In this document: positions 18,588-28,889 of the stretch, in pieces
Layout: each line of letters opens with the position of its first letter
How positions within the stretch are numbered: position 1 is the first letter of the stretch
NCBI RefSeq assembly: GCF_002752675.1
Contig: NZ_CP024608.1
Span: 682,001-746,000 of the forward strand
Origin: Massilia violaceinigra
GTDB lineage: Bacteria > Pseudomonadota > Gammaproteobacteria > Burkholderiales > Burkholderiaceae_D
Direction: 5' to 3'
Length of the DNA stretch: 64,000 bases
Notes under the pieces: model-generated
What the model was told of the DNA's origin: nothing
What the model saw: the letters and a program-made list of their open reading frames with translations, nothing else
Database searches by the model: none
Translations under genes and position numbers: made by a program

Positions 18588-19742
18588 ATGCGGCGCTTCT
18601 GGTTGTTGTTCGCACAAGTGGTCACGATAGCGCTGGCCGTGTATTTCGTGGTCGCGGCCCTGCGGCCCGACTGGCTGGCGCTGCCGTTGCGCCGGGTCGA
18701 GCCGGCCAAGGTCGCCAACAACGTCTCGGTGCTGCAGGCGCCGGGCGCGCAGCCGGCCCCGGGCAGCTACCGCGAGGCGGCCGGGCGCGCCATGCCGGCC
18801 GTCGTCAACATCTTCACCAGCAAGAATCGCGGACGCGAGCATCCGCTGCTGCGCGACCCGTTCTTCCGCCGCTTTTTCGGCGACCGCCTGCCGCCCGGCG
18901 AGCAGCAATCCAGCCTCGGTTCCGGCGTGATCGTCAGTCCGGACGGCTACATCCTGACCAACAACCATGTCATCGAGGGCGCCGACCAGATCCAGGTGGT
19001 GCTGGCCGACGGGCGCAAGTCGCCAGCGCGCCTGGTCGGCAGCGACCCCGAAACCGACCTCGCGGTGATCCGCATCGATGTGCGCGACCTGCCCGCCATC
19101 GTGCTCGGCAACGATGACGCCGTGCGCGTGGGCGACGTGGTGTTGGCGATCGGCAATCCGTTCGGCGTGGGCCAGACCGTCACGCTCGGGATCGTTTCTG
19201 CGGTCGGGCGCAACAATTTGCACATCAACCAGTTCGAAAACTTCATCCAGACCGATGCGGCGATCAATTTCGGCAACTCGGGCGGGGCGCTGGTCGACAC
19301 CAGCGGCAATCTGCTCGGCATCAATTCGGCCATCTACTCGCAAAGCGGCGGCTCGGTCGGCATCGGCTTCGCCATTCCCGTCACCACCGCCAAGAGCGTG
19401 ATGGACGCCATCATCCGCCACGGCGCCGTGGTGCGCGGCTGGATCGGCATCGAAACCCAGGACATCACGCCCGAACTGGCCGACAGCTTCGGGCTGGCGC
19501 AGCAAAGCGGCACCATCATCGCCGGCGTCGTGCGCGACGGTCCGGCCCACCGCGCCGGTTTGCGTCCGGGCGACATCCTGCTCACCGTCGCCGGCAAACA
19601 GGCCGGCACGACCATCGACACGCTCAAGCTGATCGCGCAGCTGCCGCCCGGCGGCAAGGCTACAATGACCGTGATGCGCAATAATCGCCCGGCAACGGTC
19701 GACGTCACCGTCGGCAAGCGCCCGCGGCCGCAGCCGCAGTAA
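18588..19742 (+). CDS. HtrA-family periplasmic serine protease (DegS/DegQ-like)
   Basis: 384 residues. An N-terminal uncleaved membrane anchor (WLLFAQVVTIALAVYFVVAAL) is followed by a trypsin-like domain with triad H127 (NNHVIEG), D157 (ETDLAV) and S231 (GNSGGAL), then a single PDZ domain (~280-375). One PDZ and a membrane anchor are the DegS layout; DegP and DegQ have two PDZ domains and a signal peptide. Function in envelope stress or protein quality control is expected. It starts 13 bases after mscL with AGGAGG upstream. Confidence 0.92.
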   Translation: MRRFWLLFAQVVTIALAVYFVVAALRPDWLALPLRRVEPAKVANNVSVLQAPGAQPAPGSYREAAGRAMPAVVNIFTSKNRGREHPLLRDPFFRRFFGDRLPPGEQQSSLGSGVIVSPDGYILTNNHVIEGADQIQVVLADGRKSPARLVGSDPETDLAVIRIDVRDLPAIVLGNDDAVRVGDVVLAIGNPFGVGQTVTLGIVSAVGRNNLHINQFENFIQTDAAINFGNSGGALVDTSGNLLGINSAIYSQSGGSVGIGFAIPVTTAKSVMDAIIRHGAVVRGWIGIETQDITPELADSFGLAQQSGTIIAGVVRDGPAHRAGLRPGDILLTVAGKQAGTTIDTLKLIAQLPPGGKATMTVMRNNRPATVDVTVGKRPRPQPQ

Positions 19743-19774
19743 TTCCGCTCTACCTCATTTTTTGGATCCACAGC

Positions 19775-20464
19775 ATGCATTTGCGCGACCTGACGCAGTT
19801 TTTGAACGAGTTAAGCGAGAACAACAACCGTCCCTGGTTCATCATGAACAAACCGCGCTACGATATTTTGCGCGAAGAATTTTTGGCCGTCGTCACCGAA
19901 CTGATCCGGGAACTGACGAAGTTCGACAAGCAGGTGGCGGCCTGCAATCCCAAGAAAGCGATGTTTCGCATCAACCGTGACATCCGCTTCGCCAACGACA
20001 AGCGTCCGTACAAAACGCGCTTTTCGGCCGGCATCACGCCCAAGGATTTGCGCCGGCCGAGTGCCGGTGGCGGATCGACCTACTATTTCCAGATCGAAGG
20101 GAGCGGCAAGCTGCAGTTTGGAGTCGGCGAATACTTGCCGCCGGCACCGCGCCTGAAAGCGATCCGTGAGCAAATTGTCAACGATGCGACAGGATTTGCC
20201 AAAGTGCTGAAGAATAAGCAACTGCGCACCACCTACGGCGACCTGCTGGACGAAGACAAGCTGCAGCGCCCACCCAAGGGGTTCGATCCGCAGCATGTGC
20301 ATATCGAATACCTGAAGCTGAAAAGCTTTTTCGTCTGGACCGAGATCGACCTGAAGGTGAACGAGCCGGACCAGCTGGTGCCGGACCTGGCGCGCGGATT
20401 CAAAGATGCCTTCGCGCTGGTGACATGGTTGCGCGGCGTGGAGATGAGCAACGCGGAAGAATAA
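19775..20464 (+). CDS. DUF2461 family protein
   Basis: 229 residues of the DUF2461/TIGR02453 family. Recognisable segments are FLNELSENNNRPWFIMNKPRYD near the N-terminus, FRINRDIRFANDKRPYKT, and a C-terminal SFFVWTEIDLKVNEPD. The biochemical role of the family is not established to my knowledge. No signal peptide. It precedes a small cupin gene by 11 bases and probably shares its transcript. Confidence 0.85.
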   Translation: MHLRDLTQFLNELSENNNRPWFIMNKPRYDILREEFLAVVTELIRELTKFDKQVAACNPKKAMFRINRDIRFANDKRPYKTRFSAGITPKDLRRPSAGGGSTYYFQIEGSGKLQFGVGEYLPPAPRLKAIREQIVNDATGFAKVLKNKQLRTTYGDLLDEDKLQRPPKGFDPQHVHIEYLKLKSFFVWTEIDLKVNEPDQLVPDLARGFKDAFALVTWLRGVEMSNAEE

Positions 20465-20475
20465 AGGGAAACGTC

Positions 20476-20805
20476 ATGGCCTTACAACATGCCGCCTCGG
20501 GCGAGCTGATACCACTCAAGCGGGGCGACGACGACATCGCCCATTTCACTTCGGTTGCGCTGGCCAAGACCGAGAATATGGAGCTGATCCGGCTGGTGCT
20601 GCCCAAGGACCGGGATATGCCGGTGCACAAGGTGGATGGAGAGATTACCTTGCTGTGCCTGCAGGGCGAGATCGTCTGCGATGCGTACGGCAACAGCACG
20701 GTGTTGCGCCCGGGCGAAATGCTGTATTTGCTGGGTGGTGTGCCGCATGGTTTGCGGGCCAATGAAGATGCGGTGGCGCTGCTGACGATTTTGTTGAAGC
20801 CCTAA
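20476..20805 (+). CDS. small cupin-domain protein
   Basis: 109 residues, a single cupin beta-barrel. The first cupin motif is degenerate (MPVHKVDGEITLLCLQGEIV) and the second is LRPGEMLYLLGGVPHGLRA. Only some metal-ligand histidines are present, so metal binding is uncertain. The start at 20476 (rather than the longer upstream frame) follows AAAGGGAAA at good distance. Small cupins like this often bind metabolites or act as minor isomerases; the specific role is not evident. Confidence 0.82.
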   Translation: MALQHAASGELIPLKRGDDDIAHFTSVALAKTENMELIRLVLPKDRDMPVHKVDGEITLLCLQGEIVCDAYGNSTVLRPGEMLYLLGGVPHGLRANEDAVALLTILLKP

Positions 20806-20830
20806 GCACCTGGATCCCTGCGCATTCCCC

Positions 20831-20914
20831 GTCGTTCCCGCGAAGGCGGGAACCCAATTTCGTACCGTAGTCGGCGGCTCGACAAACTTGGGTTCCCGCC
20901 TGCGCGGGAACGAC
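20831..20914. repeat. REP-like palindromic repeat, copy 1
   Basis: The outer arms GTCGTTCCCGC (20831-20841) and GCGGGAACGAC (20904-20914) are exact inverted complements, each arm itself containing a short hairpin (TTCCCGC/GCGGGAA). The sequence CAAACTTGGGTTCCCGC inside it recurs, in inverted context, in the element at 28658-28748. It lies between the convergent cupin and gpsA genes. Confidence 0.8.
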
Positions 20915-20960
20915 GATGATGTTGGCCGAAACGACGCGCTAGCTACGGCAACGACGCAGC

Positions 20961-22001
20961 TTAAGCAATCTCATCCCTTGGATCCCGTGCCAGCAACTGC
21001 GCCAGCATCGCCTGCGGCGTTCCGCCATCGAACAGCACGCCCGCCACCGCATTGGTGATCGGCATATCCACCCCCAGCTTGAGCGCCAGCGCGCGTACCG
21101 CCTTCGCGCACGGCACGCCTTCGGCCACATGCCCCAGCTCCGCCACAATGGCATCGAGGGGTTTCCCCTGCGCCAGTCCCAGCCCGACCCTGCGGTTGCG
21201 CGACAGGTCGCCCGTGCACGTCAAAATCAGGTCGCCCATTCCGGTCAAGCCCATGAAGGTACCTGGCGTGCCGCCCAGCGCCGTGCCCAGGCGGGTAATT
21301 TCAGCCAGTCCGCGCGTGATCAGCGCCGCGCGGGCGTTCAAGCCCAGCCCCAGCCCATCGGCCACGCCGGTGGCAATCGCCAGCACATTCTTGACCGCGC
21401 CGCCCACTTCCACGCCGACCAGATCGTCGCAGGAATACACGCGGATATTGCCGCCATGAACGCTGGACACCACCCGCTCGCGCAGCATCTCGGAGCGCGA
21501 CGCCACCGTCAGCGCGCACGGCAAGCCGCGCGCCACTTCCTGCGCGAACGAGGGACCGGACAAGGCTCCGCCCGCCACCTGGCTGCCGAGTACCTCGGCC
21601 ACCACCTGATGCGGCAGCAAACCGGTATCGCCCTCGAATCCCTTGCAAAGCCAGACGATATGCGAAATTGCGTGCGCTTTAAGCTGCATCAGCAGCGGCC
21701 GCAGCCCGGCGACCGGGCAGGCGGCGATCAGCAGCGGCGCCTCCGCCTCGGGCGTGCCCAAAACATGGGCCAGCGCCGCATCGAAGTCGGCCGTGACCTT
21801 CAGGCCGGCAGGAAACGCGCAGCCGGGCAGGTAGGCGCTGTTCTCGCGGGCGCCCGCCATCGCCTCCATGGCGCCGCCATTGCGGCCCCACATCAGCACA
21901 TCATGGCGCGCCGCCAGGGCGATGGCGACCGCGGTACCCCAGGCGCCGGCGCCCAGGACGGTAATTTTGCGTGGTGAAACGCTGGATTCGCTGGTCGGCA
22001 T
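20961..22001 (-). CDS. gpsA: glycerol-3-phosphate dehydrogenase [NAD(P)+]
   Basis: 346 residues. The N-terminal Rossmann motif [14 protein letters not shown] binds NAD(P)H. The central segment [22 protein letters not shown] and [18 protein letters not shown] carry the catalytic Lys and substrate site; [22 protein letters not shown] is the C-terminal hallmark. It reduces dihydroxyacetone phosphate to sn-glycerol-3-phosphate for phospholipid synthesis. ATG 22001 is preferred over 22055 because the conserved region starts soon after and 22055 lies inside the upstream gene. Order secB-SH3 gene-gpsA is co-directional. Confidence 0.95.
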   Translation of the reverse strand: MPTSESSVSPRKITVLGAGAWGTAVAIALAARHDVLMWGRNGGAMEAMAGARENSAYLPGCAFPAGLKVTADFDAALAHVLGTPEAEAPLLIAACPVAGLRPLLMQLKAHAISHIVWLCKGFEGDTGLLPHQVVAEVLGSQVAGGALSGPSFAQEVARGLPCALTVASRSEMLRERVVSSVHGGNIRVYSCDDLVGVEVGGAVKNVLAIATGVADGLGLGLNARAALITRGLAEITRLGTALGGTPGTFMGLTGMGDLILTCTGDLSRNRRVGLGLAQGKPLDAIVAELGHVAEGVPCAKAVRALALKLGVDMPITNAVAGVLFDGGTPQAMLAQLLARDPRDEIA

Positions 22002-22005
22002 GGGG

Positions 22006-22449
22006 TCAAGTGCCCCACACGTCGGAAGCGCGAATATAACCGGTGATGCCGTCACGATGGCGCACCTTGATCCAGCTTGAAGTCTGCGCGTCGATCAGTT
22101 CCAGCAGCACGCCCTTGTCGGCGGTCATCAGTACGCTGGCATCGTTGTCGGCGCCGCCGCGCACTTTGGCGTTGGCGGTGCGCACCACCACATTGCGGCG
22201 CGGACTGAGCGACTTCGCTTCGGCCCAGGCCAGGTCGCCGTTCGCATCGCGCACCTTGACCCATTCGCCATAGGTCAGCACGACTTCGACCGGCATGCCG
22301 CGCGGGGCGATGAACAGCTTGCCGCCTTTCAGCGATGGCGCGTCATACAGGATCAGACTGGCCGCGCCCACGCTCTTGAAATCGAAGGCGTGCACGGGGG
22401 CCGAGGCCAGCACAAATGCGGCACTGAGGAGAAAACGGGGAATTGTCAT
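22006..22449 (-). CDS. periplasmic protein with two bacterial SH3-like domains
   Basis: 147 residues. A signal peptide ([21 protein letters not shown]) is followed by two SH3b-like repeats, one around [20 protein letters not shown]...[16 protein letters not shown] and one around [18 protein letters not shown]...[18 protein letters not shown]. Such proteins usually bind peptidoglycan or partner proteins in the periplasm. Its stop lies four bases before the gpsA start, so the two are likely co-transcribed. Confidence 0.83.
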   Translation of the reverse strand: MTIPRFLLSAAFVLASAPVHAFDFKSVGAASLILYDAPSLKGGKLFIAPRGMPVEVVLTYGEWVKVRDANGDLAWAEAKSLSPRRNVVVRTANAKVRGGADNDASVLMTADKGVLLELIDAQTSSWIKVRHRDGITGYIRASDVWGT

Positions 22450-22472
22450 TGCGTGGCCTTCGCCGTGAGAGT

Positions 22473-22557
22473 GCAGGGTGGGGCGGCCGCCAGGGGCGCG
22501 CTCGCCCGGGCAGGTCCCGCGCGCAGCGGATGCGCGCGGGCGCCTGGCCCACCCTGC
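22473..22557. repeat. nested inverted repeat between secB and the SH3-domain gene
   Basis: The outer 10-bp arms GCAGGGTGGG (22473-22482) and CCCACCCTGC (22548-22557) are perfect complements. Inside lies a second perfect 10-bp hairpin, CCCGCGCGCA (22516-22525) with TGCGCGCGGG (22531-22540). No T run follows on either strand, so it is not a classical terminator. It could be a structured RNA in the secB transcript or a REP-type element. Confidence 0.6.
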
Positions 22558-22565
22558 GGTCGTGC

Positions 22566-23039
22566 TTAGTGTGCTGCGGTGTCAGCTGGAGCAGCGGCGG
22601 CTGCTTCAGCCAGCGCCTGACGACGCTGCTGGTAGAACACTTCGAAATTGATCTCTGCCAGATGCACAGGCGGGAAGCCGGCACGGGTGATCACGTCGGC
22701 GATATTGCCGCGCAGGTAAGGGTAAACGATGTTCGGGCAACCGATTCCCAGCAGGGGATCCATCTGGTCCGCAGGAATGTTGCGCGCTTCAAAGATACCA
22801 GCTTGCTTGCCTTCAACCAGGAACGCAACCTTGTCCTTGACCTTGGCGGTCACGGTGATGGTGACGGTCGACTCGTAGATGCCGTCGGCGATGGCTTCGG
22901 CGCCAACGTCAAGCGACACTTCGATCGACGGTGCTTCTTGTTCGAGGAAGATGGCTGGGGAATTCGGCTGTTCCAGCGACATGTCTTTCAGGTAGACGCG
23001 TTGGATTTGGAATACGGGTTGCAGATTTTCGTCAGACAT
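22566..23039 (-). CDS. secB: protein-export chaperone SecB
   Basis: 157 residues, standard SecB. Conserved segments include [19 protein letters not shown] near the N-terminus and [40 protein letters not shown]. The tetrameric chaperone holds precursor proteins unfolded and hands them to SecA. Upstream on the same strand are grxC and a rhodanese gene, the rhodanese-grxC-secB-gpsA order common in proteobacteria. Confidence 0.96.
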   Translation of the reverse strand: MSDENLQPVFQIQRVYLKDMSLEQPNSPAIFLEQEAPSIEVSLDVGAEAIADGIYESTVTITVTAKVKDKVAFLVEGKQAGIFEARNIPADQMDPLLGIGCPNIVYPYLRGNIADVITRAGFPPVHLAEINFEVFYQQRRQALAEAAAAAPADTAAH

Positions 23040-23186
23040 GGAACGCTTTCGTTGAGAAATTAACAGAACGGCGACACGCCGTTCCCTCTGTGCTTAGACT
23101 TCAAACGCGACGGCAATTGTAGCAAAATCATACGACTTGAAATAGTTTTGCGCAATCAATCGCTTGCATTCGGGCTTATATGCCGT

Positions 23187-23450
23187 TCAAACCCCTTTTA
23201 ACAAGGGATCGAGGCGTCCTTGTTGATCGAGCGCATACAAATCGTCGAAACCGCCGACGTGGGTGTTGCCCACGTAAATCTGTGGCACCGTGCGGCGTCC
23301 GGTCTTGTTCATCATGACCACTTTCTGGTCCGGGTCGAGGTCGACGCGGATCTTCTCGATGTCGGTCACGCCCTTCGCTTCAAGCAGGCGCTCGGCGCGC
23401 ACGCAGTACGGGCAGGAGGCGGTATGGTAGAGCACTACATGGGCTGTCAT
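23187..23450 (-). CDS. grxC: glutaredoxin 3
   Basis: 87 residues with the dithiol active site CPYC (13-16), the cis-Pro loop TVPQIYV and the glutathione-binding GGFDDLYAL. It reduces disulfides using glutathione. Length and motif match GrxC. It lies 13 bases after the rhodanese gene and about 147 bases before secB on the same strand. Confidence 0.95.
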   Translation of the reverse strand: MTAHVVLYHTASCPYCVRAERLLEAKGVTDIEKIRVDLDPDQKVVMMNKTGRRTVPQIYVGNTHVGGFDDLYALDQQGRLDPLLKGV

Positions 23451-23463
23451 GGTGTTTCCTTTC

Positions 23464-23865
23464 TCACTTAGCGGTCGGCAAGCCAGCGGCTTGCCATGCG
23501 GTCAGGCCACCATCGAGGCCGACGACGTCGGTAAAACCGGCGGCTTCGAGGATTTTGGCGGCCTTGTCGGCACGCGCGCCGGTCTGGCACACGACGACGA
23601 TGGTTTTGTTTTTCGCTTTGTCGAGTTCGGCAATGCGGGACGACAAGTCTGCCAGCGGAATGTTTTTCGCGTCGCGCAAATGCCCTTTGGCAAATTCATC
23701 GGTGCCGCGAATGTCCAGCAGCACGGTCTTGCCGCGGTTCATCAACTGGGTCACCTCCAAGGTGGATGCGCGTTTCCCGCGCGGAAGCAGGGCCGGCAAG
23801 AGCAGGGCGCCGCCCGACAGCACGACGATGCTGACGATTAAAAGATGGTCAAGAATGAATTTCAC
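23464..23865 (-). CDS. membrane-anchored rhodanese-like protein
   Basis: 133 residues, GTG start. An N-terminal membrane span (LLIVSIVVLSGGALLLPALL) anchors a single rhodanese domain (~35-133) with the active-site loop CQTGARADKA. The likely reaction is sulfur transfer or a redox role linked to the adjacent glutaredoxin; the precise substrate is not known. GGAAC precedes the GTG. It is the first gene of the rhodanese-grxC-secB run. Confidence 0.88.
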   Translation of the reverse strand: MKFILDHLLIVSIVVLSGGALLLPALLPRGKRASTLEVTQLMNRGKTVLLDIRGTDEFAKGHLRDAKNIPLADLSSRIAELDKAKNKTIVVVCQTGARADKAAKILEAAGFTDVVGLDGGLTAWQAAGLPTAK

Positions 23866-23895
23866 GGGGTTCCAATGGTTTAGGACAATCCGCGC

Positions 23896-23923
23896 ATTAT
23901 AAAATAGAAGCCGGATCTGCTAA
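23896..23923 (-). promoter_or_regulatory. putative sigma-70 promoter for the rhodanese-grxC-secB genes
   Basis: On the reverse strand a perfect TATAAT (complement of 23896-23901) is preceded 16 bases upstream by TTAGCA (complement of 23918-23923), sharing four of six -35 consensus bases. It lies about 30 bases upstream of the GTG start in the intergenic region divergent from gpmA. Confidence 0.4.
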
Positions 23924-24014
23924 CACTTACCCTTTACACTGTCGCTTTGCCTGCATCTTGCATTCACCATTTTCGTATCAGGTTTCCCTTTTTCCACCTT
24001 CTTGAAAATTGCTT

Positions 24015-24761
24015 ATGTACAAAATTGTCTTCATGCGCCACGGCGAATCCACCTGGAATCTTGAGAACCGCTTCACCGGCTGGACCGATGTCGACCTGAC
24101 CGAAAAAGGCGTGCGCGAGGCGCGCAGCGCGGGCCAGGTGCTCAAAGAGGCTGGCTTTACCTTCGACGTGGCCTACACCTCGGTGCTCAAGCGCGCCATC
24201 CGCACCTTGTGGCTGGCGCTGGACGATATGGACATGATGTGGCTGCCGGTCAAGAACGACTGGCGCCTCAACGAGCGTCACTACGGCGCCCTGCAGGGCC
24301 TGGACAAGGGCGAGACCGCCGCCAAGTACGGCGACGCCCAGGTGCTGGTCTGGCGCCGCAGCTACGATACCCCGCCGCCGGCGCTGGAAGCGTCCGACGA
24401 GCGCACCTCGTTCAACGATCCGCGCTACGCCGGCGTGCCGAAAGACAGCATTCCCCTGACCGAATGCCTGAAAGACACCGTGGCGCGCGTGATGCCGGTG
24501 TGGGATGAGGAAATCGCCCCGGCCATCCGCGCCGGCAAGAAAATCCTGATCTCGGCCCACGGCAACAGCCTGCGCGCCCTGATCAAAATGCTCGATGGCA
24601 TCAGCGATGAAGACATCGTCGGCCTGAACATCCCCAACGGCCAGCCGCTGGTGTACGAGCTCGATGCCGACCTGAAACCGATCCGCCATTACTACCTGGG
24701 CGACCAGGACGCCATCGCCGCCGCCGTCGCGGCCGTGGCCAACCAAGGGAAGGCCAAGTAA
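24015..24761 (+). CDS. gpmA: 2,3-bisphosphoglycerate-dependent phosphoglycerate mutase
   Basis: 248 residues. The phosphohistidine motif RHGEST is at 8-13 (H9), followed by [31 protein letters not shown] and the second catalytic histidine in [10 protein letters not shown]. It interconverts 3- and 2-phosphoglycerate in glycolysis and gluconeogenesis. ATG 24015 gives [12 protein letters not shown]; a TTG six bases earlier is possible but less likely. Confidence 0.96.
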   Translation: MYKIVFMRHGESTWNLENRFTGWTDVDLTEKGVREARSAGQVLKEAGFTFDVAYTSVLKRAIRTLWLALDDMDMMWLPVKNDWRLNERHYGALQGLDKGETAAKYGDAQVLVWRRSYDTPPPALEASDERTSFNDPRYAGVPKDSIPLTECLKDTVARVMPVWDEEIAPAIRAGKKILISAHGNSLRALIKMLDGISDEDIVGLNIPNGQPLVYELDADLKPIRHYYLGDQDAIAAAVAAVANQGKAK

Positions 24762-24764
24762 GTT

Positions 24765-26279
24765 TTGTATCGTAATGTGAAGCAGTTAGCGGCCGGGGCG
24801 CTGTTGTGCGCGCTCCTGGCCGTCTTTACGTGCAGTGCCGCCGCCGCGCCTGCTCCCCGCCAAACCGAGCGCAGCAAGCAGAAAGTGCTGGCGGAGAAGA
24901 CGCGCGCCGGCATCCAGCAAAAGCTGGCCGAACTCAAGCGCGAAGTGAGCAAGACCGAAAGCGAACGCGAGGACGCGGCCGACACCCTGGCCGAGTCCGA
25001 GGAAGCCATTTCCGACGCCAACCGCGTGCTGCGCGACCTCGCCAGCGAACAGAGCGAAACCAATGCCACCGTGGCCGAACTGGCCGCCTCGCAAGAACGG
25101 CTGGCCGCCACCATCGCCAGCCAGAAACAGCAATTGTCGCGTCTCTTGCGCGAGCAATACGTTGCCGGCAACGAAGACCGCATCAAGCTGCTGCTGTCGG
25201 GCGACAATCCGAACCGCATCAACCGCGATCTGCAACTGATGGCCTACGTCTCCAAGGCCCAGGCCAAGCTGCTCGGTTCGCTGCACGGCAACCTGGCCGC
25301 CGTCGCCAGCAACCGCGACAAGGCCGAAAACGCGCGCGAGGAACTCAACGAAATCGCCCAGGAAGAGCGCGAGCAGAAAGCCGTGCTGGAAAAGGAAAAG
25401 GCGCGCCGCGCCGCCTTGCTCGGTTCCCTGTCGAACCGGCTGGCCGAACAGCGCAAGGAAATCGGCGGCCTGGAGCGCGACGAACAGCGCATGGCCGGAC
25501 TGGTCGACAAGCTCTCCAAACTGATCAAGGAACAGGCCGAAGCGGCCGCCGCCGAGCAGCGCCGCCAGGAAGCGCTGGCCGCCGCGCGCGCCAAGGCCGC
25601 CGAACAGGCCCGTCTGCTGGCAGAGGCCAAAAAGGCCGAACGCAAGGCTGAACGGGAACGCCAGCGCGAGCGCGAACGCGAACGCCTGGCGCGCGAAGCG
25701 GCCAAAAAGCCGCCCAAGCTCGATCCGCGCACCGGCGCCAAGATTCCGCCGGTCCCTGTTCCGGTGCCGATGGACCCGATCGACGACGACGAGCCGCCGG
25801 TAGTGGCGCAGACGCCCGAGCCGAAGCCGGAACCGGTCGCGCCGCGCAAGCCCGATATTGCGCTGGCCCCGGCCATGCCCGAAGGCGCTTTTGTCAGCCT
25901 GCGCGGCAAGCTGCGCGCGCCGGTGTCGGGCAAGCTGGCGGCCCGCTTCGGCGCCAAGCGCGGCAGCGGGCCGAGCTGGAAAGGCATGTTCATCAAGGCC
26001 GACGAAGGCAGCGAAGTGCGCGCCGTGGCGGGCGGCCGGGTGGTGTTCGCGCGCTGGATGCGCGGCTTCGGCAACCTGATCCTGGTCGACCATGGCAGCG
26101 AGTACCTTTCGATCTACGGCAACAACCAGGCCCTGCTCAAACGCGAGGGCGACGCCGTCAAGGGAGGCGACCCGATCGCCAGCGCGGGAAACACCGGCGG
26201 CAACGAAGAATCGGGGCTATACTTTGAAATCAGGCACAAGGGCGCGGCGGTCGATCCGGCGGGCTGGGTGAACTTTTAG
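24765..26279 (+). CDS. envC: murein hydrolase activator EnvC family protein
   Basis: About 504 residues from TTG 24765; GTG 24777 is an equally reasonable start, just before the signal peptide (ALLCALLAVFTCSAAAAPAP). Long coiled coils at about 35-310 include a highly charged Arg/Glu segment, then a Pro-rich linker and a C-terminal LytM/M23 domain (~380-504). Zinc-ligand positions are degenerate (SWKGMFIK, LYFEIRH), as in EnvC, which activates amidases at the division septum instead of cutting murein itself. It follows gpmA by three bases and precedes ctpA. Confidence 0.9.
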   Translation: MYRNVKQLAAGALLCALLAVFTCSAAAAPAPRQTERSKQKVLAEKTRAGIQQKLAELKREVSKTESEREDAADTLAESEEAISDANRVLRDLASEQSETNATVAELAASQERLAATIASQKQQLSRLLREQYVAGNEDRIKLLLSGDNPNRINRDLQLMAYVSKAQAKLLGSLHGNLAAVASNRDKAENAREELNEIAQEEREQKAVLEKEKARRAALLGSLSNRLAEQRKEIGGLERDEQRMAGLVDKLSKLIKEQAEAAAAEQRRQEALAAARAKAAEQARLLAEAKKAERKAERERQRERERERLAREAAKKPPKLDPRTGAKIPPVPVPVPMDPIDDDEPPVVAQTPEPKPEPVAPRKPDIALAPAMPEGAFVSLRGKLRAPVSGKLAARFGAKRGSGPSWKGMFIKADEGSEVRAVAGGRVVFARWMRGFGNLILVDHGSEYLSIYGNNQALLKREGDAVKGGDPIASAGNTGGNEESGLYFEIRHKGAAVDPAGWVNF

Positions 26280-26357
26280 GTCAACAAGGCCATGCGGGTC
26301 CAACGGCCCGCGTGCGCTTCGCTGCTGCTTCCGACGGTATTGAGAATGGGTGTAAGA

Positions 26358-27851
<1,494 letters not shown>

Positions 27852-27876
27852 TGCGGCACAGCAGGATCCGTACCCG

Positions 27877-28629
27877 ATGAACGACGACCAGCTGCTGCGC
27901 TATTCGCGCCACATCCTGCTCGACGAGATCGGCATCGAAGGCCAGCAGCGGGCGCTGGCGGCGAGCGCGCTGATTATCGGCGCCGGCGGGCTCGGTTCGC
28001 CGGCGGCGCTGTACCTGGCCTCGGCCGGCATCGGGCGCATCGTGCTGGTCGATGACGATGTGGTCGACCTGACCAACCTGCAGCGCCAGATTCTGCATAC
28101 CAGCGAGCGCATCGGCCAACCCAAGGCCGAGTCCGGACGCGCTTCCCTGCTGGCGATCAATCCCGGGATCGAGGTGGTGGCGCTGCGCGAGCGGGCCGAT
28201 GATGCCCGTCTGGCCGAGCTGGTGGAGCAGACGTCGGTGGTGCTCGATTGCAGCGACAACTTTGCCACCCGCCACGCCGTCAACCGCGCCTGCGTGGCGC
28301 AGCGCGTGCCGCTGGTGTCGGGCGCGGTGATCCGTTTCGACGGGCAGATCAGCGTGTTCGACCCGCGCCGCGACGATTCGCCGTGTTACAGCTGCCTGTT
28401 TCCGCAAGACCAGCGCTTCGAGGATGCCGCCTGCAGCAGCATGGGCGTGTTCGCGCCGCTGGTGGGTGTGATCGGCGCGATGCAGGCGGCCGAGGCGCTC
28501 AAGCTGGTGATGCAGGTCGGGCAATCGCTGGCCGGACGTTTGCTGCTGCTCGACGGGCGCGGCATGGAGTGGACCAGTATCGGCGTGGCGCGCAATGCGG
28601 GGTGTCCGGTGTGTGGGTGCGCCAGCTAG
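27877..28629 (+). CDS. moeB: HesA/MoeB/ThiF-family sulfur-carrier adenylyltransferase
   Basis: 250 residues, E1-like. The ATP-binding loop GAGGLGSPAALYLASAG and VDDDVVDLTNLQRQ are near the N-terminus; LDCSDNFATRHAVN follows. Two CxxC pairs (CYSC, and CPVC near the C-terminus) bind structural zinc. It adenylates the C-terminal Gly of MoaD or ThiS for molybdopterin or thiamine synthesis; the sequence does not decide between MoeB and ThiF. It follows ctpA by 25 bases. Confidence 0.88.
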   Translation: MNDDQLLRYSRHILLDEIGIEGQQRALAASALIIGAGGLGSPAALYLASAGIGRIVLVDDDVVDLTNLQRQILHTSERIGQPKAESGRASLLAINPGIEVVALRERADDARLAELVEQTSVVLDCSDNFATRHAVNRACVAQRVPLVSGAVIRFDGQISVFDPRRDDSPCYSCLFPQDQRFEDAACSSMGVFAPLVGVIGAMQAAEALKLVMQVGQSLAGRLLLLDGRGMEWTSIGVARNAGCPVCGCAS

Positions 28630-28657
28630 CGCCTCCTTCGTACCGCTAAACTAAAAA

Positions 28658-28748
28658 CCGTCGTTCCCGCGCAGGCGGGAACCCAAGTTTGTCGAGCCGC
28701 CTGTAGCTACGGCACGAACTTGGGTTCCCGCCTGCGCGGGAACGACGG
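28658..28748. repeat. REP-like palindromic repeat, copy 2
   Basis: Outer arms CCGTCGTTCCCGC (28658-28670) and GCGGGAACGACGG (28736-28748) are exact inverted complements. The inner part contains GGGAACCCAAGTTTGTCGAG and ACGAACTTGGGTTCCCGC, shared with the element at 20831-20914 apart from orientation and small changes. It lies between the moeB/thiF gene and the amidohydrolase gene. Confidence 0.82.
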
Positions 28749-28889
28749 TAGGTCATCTTACGCCTCCCACAACCTCCAAAATAATCATTTATTCATTTGT
28801 CTTTATGACATTGCTCTAGACCGTACGTACCCGTGCTATTCTTGCGTCCCAGCATAATAACTAACGTTCCGTCCAGGGAGATGCATCAC

